Positions 17,382 to 28,330 are shown, numbered from the stretch's first letter. The stretch is DNA of 64,000 bases from Burkholderia territorii (GCF_902833055.1 NZ_CADFEJ010000008.1:149566-213565), one strand, 5' to 3'. Translations and numbers: made by a program. The notes: a model not told the origin generated them from the sequence alone.

Positions 17382-17424
17382 CATATGCCGCATGCGATGC
17401 GGCGCTCGCGCGCCGCGCGGACGA

Positions 17425-18531
17425 TCAGAGGTCGCCGAGATGGCGGCGCAGGAACTCGTGGAAGTGCTGCATGCCGTCTTCCATCGGGCTCTGGTACGGG
17501 CCGACCTGCGATTCACCGCGCGCCATCAGTGCGCGGCGGCCTGCGTCCATGCGCATCGCGATTTCGTCGTCCTCGACGGCCGTCTCCATATAGGCGGCGC
17601 GCTCGGCCTCGACGAACTCGCGCTCGAACAGCGCGATTTCCTCGGGGTAATAGAATTCGACGATGTTGGTCGTCTTCTGCGGGCCGCGCGGAATCAGCCA
17701 CGACACGACGAGCACGTGCGGATACCACTCGATCATCAGGCCCGGGTAGTAGACCATCCAGATCGCGCCGAATTCCGGCGGCACGCCGTTGCGGAACTTG
17801 AGCACCTGCTCGTGCCACTTCTGGTAGGTCGTGCTGCCCGGTTTCGCGAGCGCGTTGTGCACGCCGACCGTCTGCACGCTGTACCAGTCGCCGAACTCCC
17901 ATTTGAGATCGTCGCACGACACGAAGCTGCCGAGGCCCGGGTGGAACGGGACGACGTGATAATCCTCGAGGTAGACCTCGATGAACGTCTTCCAGTTGTA
18001 GTCGCACTCGTGCACTTCGACGTGATCGAACTGATACTCGGAGAAGTCGAAGTGATGCTTCGTGCCGAGATTCGCGAGATCGCGCGCGACGTTGCGGCCC
18101 TCGGCCTCGAACAGCAGCCCCTGCCAGTTCTGCAGCGGGCTCTTGCCGAGGTTCAGGCACGGCTTGTCGGGGAAGTGCGGCGCGCCGAGCAACTGGCCTT
18201 CCAGATCGTACGTCCAGCGGTGCAGCGGACACACGATGTTCTGCGCATGGCCGCGCCCGTTCAGCATGATCGCCTGGCGGTGACGGCACACGTTCGACAG
18301 CAGTTCGATCTGGTTCGCCTGGTTGCGGACCAGCACGCGGCCTTCGTTCTCGGAAGGCAGCGCAAAATAATCCCCCGCCTCGGGCACCATCAATTCGTGC
18401 CCGACGTAACGAGGTCCTTTCTTGAAGAGGGTTTCGATCTCGCGCTCAAGGAGCGACTCATCGAAATAGGCAGTGACTGGAAGCTGGCTGTGAGCCGACT
18501 TCAACTGAAGCGCATCGCTCAGATTGGACAT
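17425..18531 (-). CDS. Rieske non-heme iron oxygenase, alpha subunit-like
   Basis: A 368-residue aromatic-ring-hydroxylating-type oxygenase. The N-terminal Rieske [2Fe-2S] ligands are Cys82, His84, Cys101 and His104 (VCRHR then CPLHRWTYD). The mononuclear iron site follows in YNWKTFIEVYLEDYHVVPFH, with His192 and His197 as likely ligands. I take MSNLSDAL (18531) as the start, with GGAG a few bases upstream, rather than the longer frame. No ferredoxin, reductase or beta subunit gene adjoins it, so electron donor and substrate are unknown; members of this subgroup include demethylases. Confidence 0.88.
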   Translation of the reverse strand: MSNLSDALQLKSAHSQLPVTAYFDESLLEREIETLFKKGPRYVGHELMVPEAGDYFALPSENEGRVLVRNQANQIELLSNVCRHRQAIMLNGRGHAQNIVCPLHRWTYDLEGQLLGAPHFPDKPCLNLGKSPLQNWQGLLFEAEGRNVARDLANLGTKHHFDFSEYQFDHVEVHECDYNWKTFIEVYLEDYHVVPFHPGLGSFVSCDDLKWEFGDWYSVQTVGVHNALAKPGSTTYQKWHEQVLKFRNGVPPEFGAIWMVYYPGLMIEWYPHVLVVSWLIPRGPQKTTNIVEFYYPEEIALFEREFVEAERAAYMETAVEDDEIAMRMDAGRRALMARGESQVGPYQSPMEDGMQHFHEFLRRHLGDL

Positions 18532-18802
18532 TCCCACTCCCGGTGTTAGCGTGAAAGCAGTGAACAACCCAACCATCGAAAAATCGATTTAGGGAAACGT
18601 GGAATTATACCCGGTTCGCCCCGCAAGGCTAGGATTAAGTGCCTGATTTGTGTCAATTTTTTGTCCGGAGGCAATCGGGGTGCGCACCTCGCGTGTCGAA
18701 GATGGGGCCGGAAGATGTGCGCGACTGCCCACGTCGGCAGATCGGAGAATTCTCTTTTGCCGTAGAATGTCCGACTTGTTTTGAAATTTGACACCCTCGT
18801 CC

Positions 18803-19096
18803 ATGGCGAAAACCGCATCCCCAGGCGCCACGCCGCCCGGCAATGGCGCCGAACCGTTGCCGGACAATTATGAGATGGCGCTCGCGGAACTCGAGACGCT
18901 GGTTGCCCGGATGGAAGGCGGCGCGTTGAGCCTCGAGGATTCGCTGGCGGCGTATCGCCGCGGTGCGACCCTCGTTGCGTTTTGCCAACAGCAGCTCGAG
19001 AAAGTGGAGCAGCAGGTTCGCGTGCTCGACGGCGCGACGCTGAAGCCGCTTTCGTCCGGAACGGCCGCCACGGACGGCGAAGACGACGATCTATGA
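18803..19096 (+). CDS. xseB: exodeoxyribonuclease VII small subunit
   Basis: Small subunit of ExoVII, which degrades single-stranded DNA in complex with XseA. The product has 97 residues. The conserved core NYEMALAELETLVARMEGG, LSLEDSLAAYRRG and CQQQLEKVEQQV form the two-helix hairpin of the family. Its stop overlaps the ispA start (ATGA), the same xseB-ispA-dxs order as in E. coli. The ATG at 18803 gives MAKTASP; an upstream TTG is less likely. Confidence 0.93.
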   Translation: MAKTASPGATPPGNGAEPLPDNYEMALAELETLVARMEGGALSLEDSLAAYRRGATLVAFCQQQLEKVEQQVRVLDGATLKPLSSGTAATDGEDDDL

Positions 19097-19977
19097 CATT
19101 CGAACAATGGATGCGGTCCGTGCTCGACCGTGTCGAGGACGCACTCGGCCAATATTTGCCGGCTGATAATGTGGTGCCCACGCAACTTCACGAAGCGATG
19201 CGCTACGCGGTCCTTGGCGGCGGCAAACGCGTTCGCCCGCTGCTGTGCCATGCAGCAGGCGAACTGACCGGCGCGACCGAAGCGGCGCGCAACGCAGCGG
19301 CGGCGGCGCTGGAGATGATCCACGTGTACTCGCTCGTGCACGACGACATGCCGTGCATGGACGACGACGCGCTGCGACGCGGCAAGCCGACCGTGCACGT
19401 GCAGTACGACGAGCCGACTGCGCTGCTGGTCGGCGATGCGCTGCAGTCGCAGGCATTCGTCGCGCTGACCGACGCCGCGGCGCTGTCGCCGGTGCAGCAG
19501 GCCGCGCTCGTGCGCGAGCTGGCGCTTGCGAGCGGCTCGATCGGCATGGCCGGCGGGCAAGCGATCGACCTGGCGAGCGTCGGCCTCAAGCTGACGCGCG
19601 AACAGCTCGAGACGATGCACCGGATGAAGACGGGTGCGCTGCTGCGTGCCGCCGTGCGGATGGGCGCGCTGGCCGGCGACACGCCGTCGGCGGAAGCGAT
19701 GGCCGCGCTCGACGTGTACGCGGGTGCCGTGGGTCTGGCGTTCCAGGTCGTCGACGACATTCTCGACGTCACGACCGATTCGGCGACGCTCGGCAAGACG
19801 GCTGGCAAGGACGCGGCGAACGACAAGCCGACCTACGTATCGATCCTCGGCCTCGACGCGTCGCGTGAGCTCGCGGCCCAGCTGCGTGCCGAAGCGCACG
19901 ATGCGCTGAAACCGTTCGGCGCACGTGCACAGCGTCTCGCCGAACTTGCCGACCTGGTGGTGAACCGGGTCAGCTGA
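19093..19977 (+). CDS. ispA: farnesyl diphosphate synthase
   Basis: Condenses IPP with DMAPP and then GPP to make farnesyl diphosphate for quinone and undecaprenyl lipid synthesis. The product has 294 residues. The first aspartate-rich motif is DDMPCMD (84-90), the second DDILD (221-225); GGGKRVRP (42-49) binds the allylic diphosphate. It is translationally coupled to xseB through the ATGA overlap and lies 80 bases before dxs. Confidence 0.95.
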   Translation: MTFEQWMRSVLDRVEDALGQYLPADNVVPTQLHEAMRYAVLGGGKRVRPLLCHAAGELTGATEAARNAAAAALEMIHVYSLVHDDMPCMDDDALRRGKPTVHVQYDEPTALLVGDALQSQAFVALTDAAALSPVQQAALVRELALASGSIGMAGGQAIDLASVGLKLTREQLETMHRMKTGALLRAAVRMGALAGDTPSAEAMAALDVYAGAVGLAFQVVDDILDVTTDSATLGKTAGKDAANDKPTYVSILGLDASRELAAQLRAEAHDALKPFGARAQRLAELADLVVNRVS

Positions 19978-20057
19978 CGCGAAGCCCGCCGCTGCGCACA
20001 CGCTACGGTGCGTGCAATAGAATGCGGGCGCGTTTGATTTCCTACAATGGAACGACG

Positions 20058-21962
20058 ATGTACGACTTGCTGAAAACCATCGACGACCCGGCGGATCTGC
20101 GCCGCCTCGATCGTCGCCAACTCCAACCGCTCGCGGATGAACTGCGCGCGTTCGTGCTCGACAGCGTGTCGAAGACGGGCGGCCATCTGTCGTCCAACCT
20201 CGGGACGGTCGAGCTGACGATCGCGTTGCACTACGTGTTCAACACGCCGAACGACCGGATCGTCTGGGACGTGGGTCACCAGACCTACCCGCACAAGATC
20301 CTGACGGGCCGCCGCGACCAGATGCATTCGCTGCGCCAGTACGACGGCATCTCGGGTTTCCCGCGCCGCAGCGAGTCCGAATACGACACGTTCGGCACCG
20401 CGCACTCGAGCACGTCGATCTCGGCGGCGCTCGGGATGGCGATCGGCAGCCAGCTGAACGGCGACGACCGCTTCTCGATCGCGGTGATCGGCGACGGCGC
20501 GATGACGGCCGGCATGGCGTTCGAGGCGATGAACAACGCAGGTGTGTCGGAGGATGCGAAGCTGCTCGTGATCCTCAACGACAACGACATGTCGATTTCG
20601 CCGCCGGTCGGCGCGCTGAACCGCCATCTCGCCCGCCTGATGTCCGGCCGCTTCTATGCGGCCGCGCGTGCGGGCGTCGAGCGCGTGCTGAGCGTGGCGC
20701 CGCCGGTGCTCGAACTCGCGCGCAAGCTCGAGGAGCACGCGAAGGGCATGGTCGTGCCGGCCACGCTGTTCGAAGAGTTCGGCTTCAACTACATCGGCCC
20801 GATCGACGGTCACGATCTCGATTCGCTGATCCCGACGCTGCAGAACATCCGCGAGCTGCGCGGCCCGCAGTTCCTGCACGTGGTCACGAAGAAAGGCCAG
20901 GGCTACAAGCTCGCCGAAGCCGATCCCGTGCTCTATCACGGCCCCGGCAAGTTCAACCCGGCAGAAGGCATCAAGCCGTCGGCCACGCCCGCGAAAAAGA
21001 CGTACACGCAGGTGTTCGGCGAATGGCTGTGCGATGAAGCCGAGCGCGATTCGCGCGTCGTCGGCATTACGCCCGCGATGCGCGAAGGCTCGGGCATGGT
21101 CGAGTTCGAGAAGCGCTTCAAGGATCGCTATTACGACGTCGGCATCGCCGAGCAGCACGCGGTGACGTTCGCGGGCGGCCTCGCGACCGAAGGGCTGAAG
21201 CCCGTCGTCGCGATCTACTCGACGTTCCTGCAGCGTGCATACGACCAGCTGATCCACGACGTCGCGCTGCAGAACCTGCCGGTGGTGTTCGCGATCGACC
21301 GCGCGGGCCTCGTCGGCGCCGACGGCGCGACGCACGCGGGTGCGTACGATCTCGCGTTCATGCGCTGCATCCCGAACATGACGATCATGGCCGCGTCCGA
21401 CGAAAACGAGTGTCGTCAGATGCTGCACACGGCGCTCCAGCAGCCGAACCCGACCGCGGTGCGTTATCCGCGCGGCGCGGGCACGGGCGTGGCGACGGTG
21501 AAGGAATTCACCGAAATCCCGCTCGGCAAGGGTGAAGTGCGCCGCCGCACGTCGCAGCCGGAAGGCAAGCGCGTGGCGATCCTCGCGTTCGGTACGATGG
21601 TCGCGCCGTCGCTCGTGGCAGCCGAGGAGCTCGATGCAACGGTCGCGAACATGCGCTTCGTGAAGCCGCTCGATGCGGCGCTCGTGCGCGAGCTCGCCGA
21701 GACGCACGATTATCTCGTCACGGTCGAGGAAGGCTGCGTGATGGGCGGTGCGGGTTCGGCCTGCGTCGAAGCCCTGATGGAGAGTGGGGTTATCCGACCC
21801 GTAATACAATTGGGCCTCCCTGACCAGTTCATCGATCACGGCGATCCCGCGAAGCTGCTGTCGCAATGCGGCCTCGACGGCGCGGGCATTGCGAAATCGA
21901 TTCGCGAACGCTTCCTGAGCCCGGCGGCCGATGTCGCCGGTCAGGCGAAGCGGGTCGCATAA
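20058..21962 (+). CDS. dxs: 1-deoxy-D-xylulose-5-phosphate synthase
   Basis: First enzyme of the MEP isoprenoid pathway; joins pyruvate and glyceraldehyde 3-phosphate using thiamine diphosphate. The product has 634 residues, close to E. coli Dxs (620). TPP-binding [35 protein letters not shown] near the N-terminus and the catalytic Glu in [15 protein letters not shown] are visible. The start [11 protein letters not shown] is usual for the family and has GGA 10 bases upstream. Together with ispA it supplies isoprenoid precursors. Confidence 0.97.
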   Translation: MYDLLKTIDDPADLRRLDRRQLQPLADELRAFVLDSVSKTGGHLSSNLGTVELTIALHYVFNTPNDRIVWDVGHQTYPHKILTGRRDQMHSLRQYDGISGFPRRSESEYDTFGTAHSSTSISAALGMAIGSQLNGDDRFSIAVIGDGAMTAGMAFEAMNNAGVSEDAKLLVILNDNDMSISPPVGALNRHLARLMSGRFYAAARAGVERVLSVAPPVLELARKLEEHAKGMVVPATLFEEFGFNYIGPIDGHDLDSLIPTLQNIRELRGPQFLHVVTKKGQGYKLAEADPVLYHGPGKFNPAEGIKPSATPAKKTYTQVFGEWLCDEAERDSRVVGITPAMREGSGMVEFEKRFKDRYYDVGIAEQHAVTFAGGLATEGLKPVVAIYSTFLQRAYDQLIHDVALQNLPVVFAIDRAGLVGADGATHAGAYDLAFMRCIPNMTIMAASDENECRQMLHTALQQPNPTAVRYPRGAGTGVATVKEFTEIPLGKGEVRRRTSQPEGKRVAILAFGTMVAPSLVAAEELDATVANMRFVKPLDAALVRELAETHDYLVTVEEGCVMGGAGSACVEALMESGVIRPVIQLGLPDQFIDHGDPAKLLSQCGLDGAGIAKSIRERFLSPAADVAGQAKRVA

Positions 21963-22024
21963 GCTGGCGCCGCCTGCGGGCGGCGTCGGTGCGACTGGCG
22001 CAACCGGTCACCATTGATGCGGAA

Positions 22025-22048
22025 AACATGGGCCTGCGGGCCCATGTT
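22025..22048 (+). other. perfect hairpin between dxs and folE2
   Basis: AACATGGGCC and GGCCCATGTT form a 10-bp stem with a TGCG tetraloop, followed by GCTTTTCC. It may be a weak terminator of the dxs transcript or a processing site; the T-run is short. Confidence 0.55.
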
Positions 22049-22116
22049 GCTTTTCCGGCTGCCGCATGGCGCGGCGTGCGCGTCGTCGGACGCGCGGCTT
22101 ACAAGGATTGAACAAG

Positions 22117-22926
22117 ATGAACCAGATGAATCCCGCCTTCGTGATGCCCGACGTGCAGAGCACGGTGGATACCCGCCAGATTCCGATTCAGCGCGTGGGC
22201 GTGAAGGCGGTCCGGCATCCGTTGACGGTACGCACCGAGAGCGGCGACGTGCAGCCGACCGTCGGCGTCTGGAATCTCGACGTGCGCCTGCCTGCCGATC
22301 AGAAGGGCACGCACATGTCGCGCTTCGTCGCGTTGCTCGAGGAGAATCGCGCGCCGCTGACGGTCGAGCGCTTCCGTGCGATGCTCGCGTCGATGCTCGA
22401 GAAGCTGGAAGCCGAGGCTGGCCGCATCGAAGTCACGTTCCCGTACTTCGTGAACAAGACGGCACCGGTGTCGGGCGTGCAGAGCCTGCTCGACTATGAA
22501 GTGACGCTCGCAGGCGAAAGCCGCGACGGCGAAGCACGCGTGTTCCTCAAGGTGCTTGTGCCGGTGACGAGCCTGTGCCCGTGCTCGAAGAAGATCTCGC
22601 AGTACGGCGCGCACAACCAGCGCTCGCACGTGACGATCGACGCCGAGCTCGCCGCCGACCTGCCGGTCGAAGCGCTGATCCGCATCGCGGAGGAAGAGGC
22701 GTCGTGCGAGCTGTGGGGCCTGCTGAAGCGTCCGGACGAGAAGTTCGTCACGGAGCGTGCGTACGAAAACCCGAAGTTCGTCGAGGATCTGGTGCGCGAC
22801 GTCGCTCAGCGTCTCGATGCGGACGAGCGCGTGATCGCCTACGTGCTCGAGGCCGAGAATTTCGAGTCGATCCACAATCACAGCGCGTATGCGCTGATCG
22901 AGCGCGACAAGCGGCACGCTGCGTAA
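22117..22926 (+). CDS. folE2: GTP cyclohydrolase I, type IB
   Basis: Zinc-independent or alternate-metal GTP cyclohydrolase that starts tetrahydrofolate synthesis (COG1469). The product has 269 residues. Typical features are GTHMSRF with His66 and the [18 protein letters not shown] block; Cys154 corresponds to the conserved catalytic/metal cysteine. AAGGA lies about 10 bases before the ATG at 22117. In some bacteria FolE2 is induced on zinc starvation; I see no Zur-like site here. Confidence 0.93.
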   Translation: MNQMNPAFVMPDVQSTVDTRQIPIQRVGVKAVRHPLTVRTESGDVQPTVGVWNLDVRLPADQKGTHMSRFVALLEENRAPLTVERFRAMLASMLEKLEAEAGRIEVTFPYFVNKTAPVSGVQSLLDYEVTLAGESRDGEARVFLKVLVPVTSLCPCSKKISQYGAHNQRSHVTIDAELAADLPVEALIRIAEEEASCELWGLLKRPDEKFVTERAYENPKFVEDLVRDVAQRLDADERVIAYVLEAENFESIHNHSAYALIERDKRHAA

Positions 22927-22962
22927 CGTCATGCCGCTGCGGCGTTTTGCCGCTGCAACGAA

Positions 22963-22990
22963 AAAGGCCGCTCGAGAACGAGCGGCCTTT
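22963..22990. terminator. bidirectional terminator
   Basis: AAAGGCCGCTCG (22963-22974) pairs perfectly with CGAGCGGCCTTT (22979-22990) around a 4-base loop. T-rich sequence on one side and A's on the other allow it to end folE2 and the convergent tsaD. Confidence 0.88.
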
Positions 22991-23037
22991 GTGTTTTTGG
23001 CGGGTGAATCTCGATGCGTGCCGGTGCGTCGTGCGAA

Positions 23038-24078
23038 TCAGCGTGCGAGCGACGCCAGATCCCAGCGCGGCTTCACCGTGAACGCGTAATCGGCGTTCGC
23101 CTGCTCGGGCCAGCGGCCGAGCCGCAGCGCGCCGGCCAGCGCGATCATCGCGCCGTTGTCGGTGCAGAGCGCGAGATCCGGATAGTGCACGTCGAAGCCG
23201 CGCTTGGCCGCAGCAGCCGACAGCGCGGCACGCAACTGGCGGTTCGCGCCGACGCCGCCCGCGACCACGAGGCGCTTGAGCTTCGTCTTCTTGAGTGCGG
23301 CGAGCGACTTCGCGACGAGCACGTCGACGGCCGCGTCGACGAAGCCGCGCGCGAGATCGGCTTTCGCACGTTCGAGCGCTTCGCCTTCGAGTTTTGCCGC
23401 CTCGAACTTCTTCATCTGCGTGAGCACGGCCGTCTTCAGGCCGCTGAAGCTGAAATCGAGATCGCCCGAATGGAGCATCGGGCGCGGCAGCACGACGGCG
23501 CCCGGCGTGCCCGTTTCCGCAAGCTTCGATACTTCCGGGCCGCCCGGATAGCCGAGGCCGATCAGCTTTGCCGTCTTGTCGAATGCTTCGCCGGCCGCGT
23601 CGTCGAGCGTCTCGCCGAGCGTTTCGTACACGCCGACGTCGGTCACGCGCATCAATTGCGTGTGGCCGCCCGACACCAGCAGCGCGATGAACGGGAACGG
23701 CGGCGGCTCGTCGACGAGCAGCGGGGACAGCAGGTGGCCTTCGAGGTGATGGATGCCGACGGTCGGCTTGTTCCATGCCAGCGCGAGCGCATTCGCGATG
23801 CTCGCGCCGACCAGCAGCGCGCCGGCGAGGCCGGGGCCTTGGGTGAATGCGATCGCGTCGATGTCCTCGCGGCGCGTGTCGCTTTGCGCCATGACTTCCT
23901 CGAGCAACGGCAGCGCGCGTCGGATGTGGTCGCGCGATGCGAGCTCGGGCACGACGCCGCCGTATTCGCGGTGCATCGCGATCTGCGAATGAAGCGCGTG
24001 CGCGAGCAGGCCGCGCTGCGTGTCGTACAGCGCGAGACCGGTTTCGTCGCAGGAGCTTTCGATGCCGAGAACGAGCAT
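23038..24078 (-). CDS. tsaD: tRNA N6-threonylcarbamoyladenosine transferase TsaD
   Basis: Transfers the threonylcarbamoyl group to A37 of ANN-decoding tRNAs, with TsaB and TsaE. The product has 346 residues starting [14 protein letters not shown], the standard family start; longer in-frame starts are not supported. The metal-binding HHLEGH motif, the ASRDH segment and [10 protein letters not shown] of the ASKHA fold are present. Divergent from the flavoprotein gene across about 130 bases; as in E. coli, tsaD reads away from rpsU. Confidence 0.96.
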   Translation of the reverse strand: MLVLGIESSCDETGLALYDTQRGLLAHALHSQIAMHREYGGVVPELASRDHIRRALPLLEEVMAQSDTRREDIDAIAFTQGPGLAGALLVGASIANALALAWNKPTVGIHHLEGHLLSPLLVDEPPPFPFIALLVSGGHTQLMRVTDVGVYETLGETLDDAAGEAFDKTAKLIGLGYPGGPEVSKLAETGTPGAVVLPRPMLHSGDLDFSFSGLKTAVLTQMKKFEAAKLEGEALERAKADLARGFVDAAVDVLVAKSLAALKKTKLKRLVVAGGVGANRQLRAALSAAAAKRGFDVHYPDLALCTDNGAMIALAGALRLGRWPEQANADYAFTVKPRWDLASLAR

Positions 24079-24208
24079 GGGCAAGAGTGGGGCGCACTGC
24101 ATCGAGCGCGCCGCGGGAAGATCAACGTAACCGCAAATTATAGCAGGCGATGGCCCGCTGCCGCCTGCGGCGGCCCGCCCGCGCGACCGGGCAGGTACAA
24201 TCCGCGCC

Positions 24209-25429
24209 ATGGAAACTTACGATATCGCCGTGATCGGCGCGGGCGCCGCCGGGATGATGAGCGCCGCGGTCGCCGGGCAACTCGGCCGCCGCGTGGTGCT
24301 GATCGATCACGCGCCGCGGCTCGCCGAGAAAATCCGCATCTCGGGCGGCGGCCGCTGCAACTTCACGAATCTCTACGCGGGCCCCGACAACTACCTGTCG
24401 TCGAATCCGCATTTCGCACGTTCGGCGCTTGCGCGCTATACGCCGCGCGACTTCCTCGGCCTGCTCAAGCGCCATCACGTCACCTGGCACGAAAAGCACA
24501 AGGGGCAGCTCTTTTGCGATCACGGCAGCGACGCGATCATCGACGTGCTGAAGCACGAATGCGACGCGGGCGGCATTGCGTGGCGCCGGCCGGTGGTCGT
24601 CGACGCGGTGCGCCACGCGCCCGCCGACGGTTTTACGCTCGACACGCAGCAGGCAGGGCCGATCCGCGCACGCGCGCTGATCGTCGCCACGGGCGGCCTG
24701 TCGATCCCGAAGATCGGCGCGACCGACTTCGGCTACCGGCTCGCGAAGCAGTTCGGCCACAAGCTCGTCGATACGCGGCCCGCGCTCGTGCCGCTCACCT
24801 TCGCGCAGCAAGACTGGGAACCGTTCGCGGCGCTGTCCGGCGTGTCGCTCGAAGTGCGCGTGTCGACCGGCGACAAGAAGCGCGGCGGCGAATTCGTCGA
24901 GGATCTGCTGCTGACCCATCGCGGACTGTCGGGCCCCGGCATCCTGCAGATTTCGAGCTACTGGCAGCCGGGCGACCCGATCCGCATCGACCTGTTGCCG
25001 CAACGCGACGCGGTGGCCGACCTGCTCGACGCGAAGCGCACGTCGAAGCGCCAGATCGGCTCGCTGCTCGCGGACTGGGTGCCGTCGCGCCTCGCTCACG
25101 TCTGGCTCGACACGCACCGCGTCGCGGCCGATGCACGGCTCGCGGATCTGCCCGACAAGACGCTGCGCCAGATCGGCGACGCGCTGTCCGGCTGGACGTT
25201 GACGCCGAACGGCACCGAAGGCTACAAGAAGGCCGAGGTGACGAAGGGCGGCGTCGATACGCGCGAACTGTCGTCGGCGACGATGATGAGCGCGCGGGTG
25301 CCGGGGCTGTTCTTCATCGGCGAGGCCGTGGACGTGACGGGCTGGCTCGGCGGCTACAACTTCCAGTGGGCGTGGGCGTCCGGCACGGCGGCCGGGCAGG
25401 CGGCGGCGGAGTTTGCGCGGAGCGCCTGA
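24209..25429 (+). CDS. HI0933/YhiN-family flavoprotein
   Basis: A 406-residue NAD(P)/FAD-dependent oxidoreductase-like protein. The dinucleotide-binding motif is [10 protein letters not shown] near the start, with [11 protein letters not shown] about 45 residues on, the HI0933 family signature. The C-terminal [19 protein letters not shown] closes the FAD site. Cytoplasmic; the reaction is not known. It is inserted between tsaD and rpsU. Confidence 0.88.
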   Translation: METYDIAVIGAGAAGMMSAAVAGQLGRRVVLIDHAPRLAEKIRISGGGRCNFTNLYAGPDNYLSSNPHFARSALARYTPRDFLGLLKRHHVTWHEKHKGQLFCDHGSDAIIDVLKHECDAGGIAWRRPVVVDAVRHAPADGFTLDTQQAGPIRARALIVATGGLSIPKIGATDFGYRLAKQFGHKLVDTRPALVPLTFAQQDWEPFAALSGVSLEVRVSTGDKKRGGEFVEDLLLTHRGLSGPGILQISSYWQPGDPIRIDLLPQRDAVADLLDAKRTSKRQIGSLLADWVPSRLAHVWLDTHRVAADARLADLPDKTLRQIGDALSGWTLTPNGTEGYKKAEVTKGGVDTRELSSATMMSARVPGLFFIGEAVDVTGWLGGYNFQWAWASGTAAGQAAAEFARSA

Positions 25430-25535
25430 CACGGCGGCGCCGGCCCGCCGTTGACGGAACCCGGCCCTTATGTCTTTGCGCGGCGCTCTGCTATACTCAT
25501 GAGTCTTCCCTGCAAACCTTTATTCGTGTCGGATC

Positions 25536-25748
25536 ATGACGATCATTCGCGTTAAAGAAAACGAGCCGTTCGAAGTCGCCATGCGCCGCTTCAAGCGCAC
25601 GATCGAGAAGAACGGTCTGCTGACCGAGCTTCGTGCGCGGGAGTTTTACGAGAAGCCGACCGCCGAGCGCAAGCGCAAGAAGGCTGCCGCGGTGAAGCGT
25701 CATTACAAGCGGATCCGCAGCCAGACGCTGCCGAAGAAGCTGTACTGA
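25536..25748 (+). CDS. rpsU: ribosomal protein S21
   Basis: Small-subunit ribosomal protein of 70 residues, beginning [20 protein letters not shown] and with a very basic tail. It heads the macromolecular synthesis cluster rpsU-yqeY-dnaG-rpoD. A -10-like TATACT is at 25492-25497; the -35 is not clear. An intrinsic terminator about 100 bases after the stop would give extra S21 message relative to dnaG and rpoD. Confidence 0.98.
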
Positions 25749-25846
25749 AAGATTGAGCGCCGCGCGGTTCGCTGAGCGGCGCACCGGCGAGCTCCGCACG
25801 ATCGGCCTCGATTCGGGGCCGCGAGTCGCCGATGCCGGATTCGAGC

Positions 25847-25880
25847 AACCCGCTTGAGACTTAGTCCCAAGCGGGTTTTT
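25847..25880 (+). terminator. intrinsic terminator between rpsU and yqeY
   Basis: AACCCGCTTG (25847-25856) pairs with CAAGCGGGTT (25868-25877), followed by a run of T's. It corresponds to the terminator that separates rpsU from dnaG in the classical operon. Confidence 0.88.
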
Positions 25881-25933
25881 GTGTTGACGCCCGTTCGCGG
25901 GTGCCGAAGTCACGTTTTCATCCCGGGTGCAAG

Positions 25934-26380
25934 ATGAGTTTGAAAGAGCAGATCAGCGAAGACATGAAGGCCGCGATGCGCGCAAAGGAAAGCGAGCGTC
26001 TGGCGACGATTCGCCTGCTGCTGGCCGCGATCAAGCAGCGCGAAGTCGATGATCGGGTGACCCTCGACGACGCGGGCATTACCGCCGTGATCGACAAGAT
26101 GATCAAGCAGCGCAAGGACTCGATCAGCCAGTTCCAGGCTGCCGGCCGCGACGATCTCGTCGAGAAGGAGCAGGCGGAACTGACGGTGCTGGCCGCCTAC
26201 ATGCCGGCGCAGTTGTCGGACGCGGAAGTAGCCGCCGAAGTCCAGGCCGCGGTCGCTGCAACCGGGGCAGCCGGCCCGCAGGACATGGGCAAGGTGATGG
26301 GTGTGCTGAAGGGCAAGCTCGCGGGCCGGGCCGACATGACGGCCGTTTCCGCGCAGGTCAAGGCCGCGCTGTCGAAGTAA
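25934..26380 (+). CDS. GatB/YqeY domain protein
   Basis: A 148-residue cytoplasmic protein of the YqeY family, which shares the C-terminal helical domain of GatB and may interact with tRNA. The start MSLKEQISEDMKAAMRAKES, AELTVLAAYMPAQLSD and MGKVMGVLKGKLAGRAD are characteristic. It lies between rpsU and dnaG, a common position. The ATG at 25934 is preceded only by a weak ribosome site. Confidence 0.92.
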   Translation: MSLKEQISEDMKAAMRAKESERLATIRLLLAAIKQREVDDRVTLDDAGITAVIDKMIKQRKDSISQFQAAGRDDLVEKEQAELTVLAAYMPAQLSDAEVAAEVQAAVAATGAAGPQDMGKVMGVLKGKLAGRADMTAVSAQVKAALSK

Positions 26381-26449
26381 AACCCGCTTTCCGGCGCCGC
26401 ATGCGCGTGCGCCGGGGCGTCGTATTGTCTTTTTTCGCTCGATCCCACG

Positions 26450-28324
26450 GTGATTCCGCATTCGTTCCTGCAGGATTTGCTGAACCGCGTCGATATCGTC
26501 GACGTGGTGGGCCGGTACGTGCAGCTCAAGAAGGGCGGCGCGAACTTCATGGGATTGTGCCCGTTCCACAACGAGAAGAGCCCGTCGTTTACCGTCAGCC
26601 CGACCAAGCAGTTCTATCACTGCTTCGGCTGCGGCGCGCACGGCACGGCGATCGGTTTCCTGATGGAACACGCGGGGCTCACGTTTCCGGAAGCCGTGCA
26701 GGAGCTCGCGCAATCGGTCGGGCTGACCGTGCCGCACGAGCCGTCGATGCGCGGTGGCGGAGGCGCTGCGGGCGGCGGCGACTATCCGGCGCCCGTGTCG
26801 AAATCGGTCGCGACCGCGCTGTCCGACGTGATGTCCGCCGCGTGCGACTACTACCGCAAGCAATTGCGCGGCGCGACGGTCGCGATCCAGTATCTGAAGA
26901 ACCGGGGCCTGACCGGCGAGATCGCTGCGCGCTTCGGGCTCGGCTATGCGCCGGACGGCTGGCAGAACCTCGAAGCCGCGTTCCCGGACTACCGCGACGA
27001 CTCGCTCGTCGAATCGGGGCTCGTGATCGTCAGCGAGAAAACCGATGCGCAGGGCGTCGCGCGACGCTACGACCGGTTCCGCGAGCGGATCATGTTCCCG
27101 ATCCGCAACGTGAAGGGGCAGGTGATCGGGTTCGGCGGCCGCGTGCTCGGCAGCGGCGAGCCGAAGTACCTGAATTCGCCCGAAACGCCGCTGTTCAACA
27201 AGGGCAGTGAACTGTACGGGCTGTTCGAGGCGCGCCTCGCGATCCGCGAGCGCAAGTACGTGCTGGTCGTCGAAGGCTACATGGACGTCGTCGCGCTCGC
27301 GCAGCTCGGCTTCCCGAACGCGGTCGCGACGCTCGGCACGGCATGCACGCCGATCCACGTGCAGAAATTGCTGCGCCAGACCGATACGGTGATTTTCAGC
27401 TTCGACGGCGACTCGGCCGGCCGGCGTGCGGCGCGCCGCGCGCTCGAGGCGTGCCTGCCGCATGCGGCGGACAACCGGACGATCCGATTCCTTTTCCTGC
27501 CGCCCGAGCACGATCCGGACAGCTACGTGCGCGAATTCGGCGCGGACGCGTTTTCCGAGCAGGTCGAGCGCGCGATGCCGCTGTCACAATTTCTGTTGAA
27601 CGAAGCAATTGCCGGCAAGGCGCTCGACCAGCCGGAAGGGCGTGCGAAGGCGTTGTTCGACGCGAAGCCGTTGCTGCAGGCGCTGCCGGCGAATGCGTTG
27701 CGCGCGCAGATCATGCACATGTTCGCCGACCGGCTCGATATCCCGTTCGAGGAAGTCGCGGCCCTGTCGGAGGTCGATGCGCGCATCGCTGCGCCCGCGC
27801 GCCAGGCGCCCGCGCGCAGCGAGCGGCGGCGCGTGACGGACAGCGAAAAGCGCGCGTTGCGCACGCTCGTCATGCATCCGCGAATCGCATCGCAGCTCGA
27901 CGACGAACAGCTTGCGACCCTGTGTGCGCTGCCGCGGATCGGCGAGCTGTTCGCCGAAGTCGTCGAGCATGCGCGTGCGCTGGGCGACGGCGCCGAGTTC
28001 CGGCTGCTGTCGGATGTCCTGCGGACGTCCTCGAACGCGGCGACTTACGAGGAAATCTTCCGCGAAATTCTGGACTATGATGAAAACGTCCGCGATTTGC
28101 TGTTACAGAATCCGGAAGACGAGACGGTGCCCGAGCGGCAGCGTGAGCAGGAACGGATCGCGGGCGAGGAGTTGCAGGCCGCAGTGCTGAAGATGCGCTA
28201 TGACGCCTGCTGCGACAGGCTCGATCGGCTTGCGCGGCAGTCCAATTTCACACCCGAGGAACTGGCTGAATTGACGGAATTGAACCAGCAGCGAACCGAC
28301 ATGAAGCGTCGGCTCGGGCTGTAG
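26450..28324 (+). CDS. dnaG: DNA primase
   Basis: Makes RNA primers for replication. The product has 624 residues from a GTG start at 26450 (IPHSFLQDLLNRVDIV follows). The N-terminal CHC2 zinc site uses Cys37, His40, Cys58 and Cys61. The Toprim core has VVEGYMDVVAL and the acidic FDGDSAGRRAA. A glycine-rich linker (near residues 102-112) separates the zinc domain from the polymerase core. The C-terminal region after about 450 should bind DnaB helicase. A weak start context fits the low expression known for primase. Confidence 0.96.
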   Translation: MIPHSFLQDLLNRVDIVDVVGRYVQLKKGGANFMGLCPFHNEKSPSFTVSPTKQFYHCFGCGAHGTAIGFLMEHAGLTFPEAVQELAQSVGLTVPHEPSMRGGGGAAGGGDYPAPVSKSVATALSDVMSAACDYYRKQLRGATVAIQYLKNRGLTGEIAARFGLGYAPDGWQNLEAAFPDYRDDSLVESGLVIVSEKTDAQGVARRYDRFRERIMFPIRNVKGQVIGFGGRVLGSGEPKYLNSPETPLFNKGSELYGLFEARLAIRERKYVLVVEGYMDVVALAQLGFPNAVATLGTACTPIHVQKLLRQTDTVIFSFDGDSAGRRAARRALEACLPHAADNRTIRFLFLPPEHDPDSYVREFGADAFSEQVERAMPLSQFLLNEAIAGKALDQPEGRAKALFDAKPLLQALPANALRAQIMHMFADRLDIPFEEVAALSEVDARIAAPARQAPARSERRRVTDSEKRALRTLVMHPRIASQLDDEQLATLCALPRIGELFAEVVEHARALGDGAEFRLLSDVLRTSSNAATYEEIFREILDYDENVRDLLLQNPEDETVPERQREQERIAGEELQAAVLKMRYDACCDRLDRLARQSNFTPEELAELTELNQQRTDMKRRLGL

Positions 28325-28330
28325 GCGGCC

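Noticed and set aside
19833..21866. 677-codon open frame antisense to dxs
   Set aside because: Same GC-codon artefact; no ribosome site and no recognisable domain.
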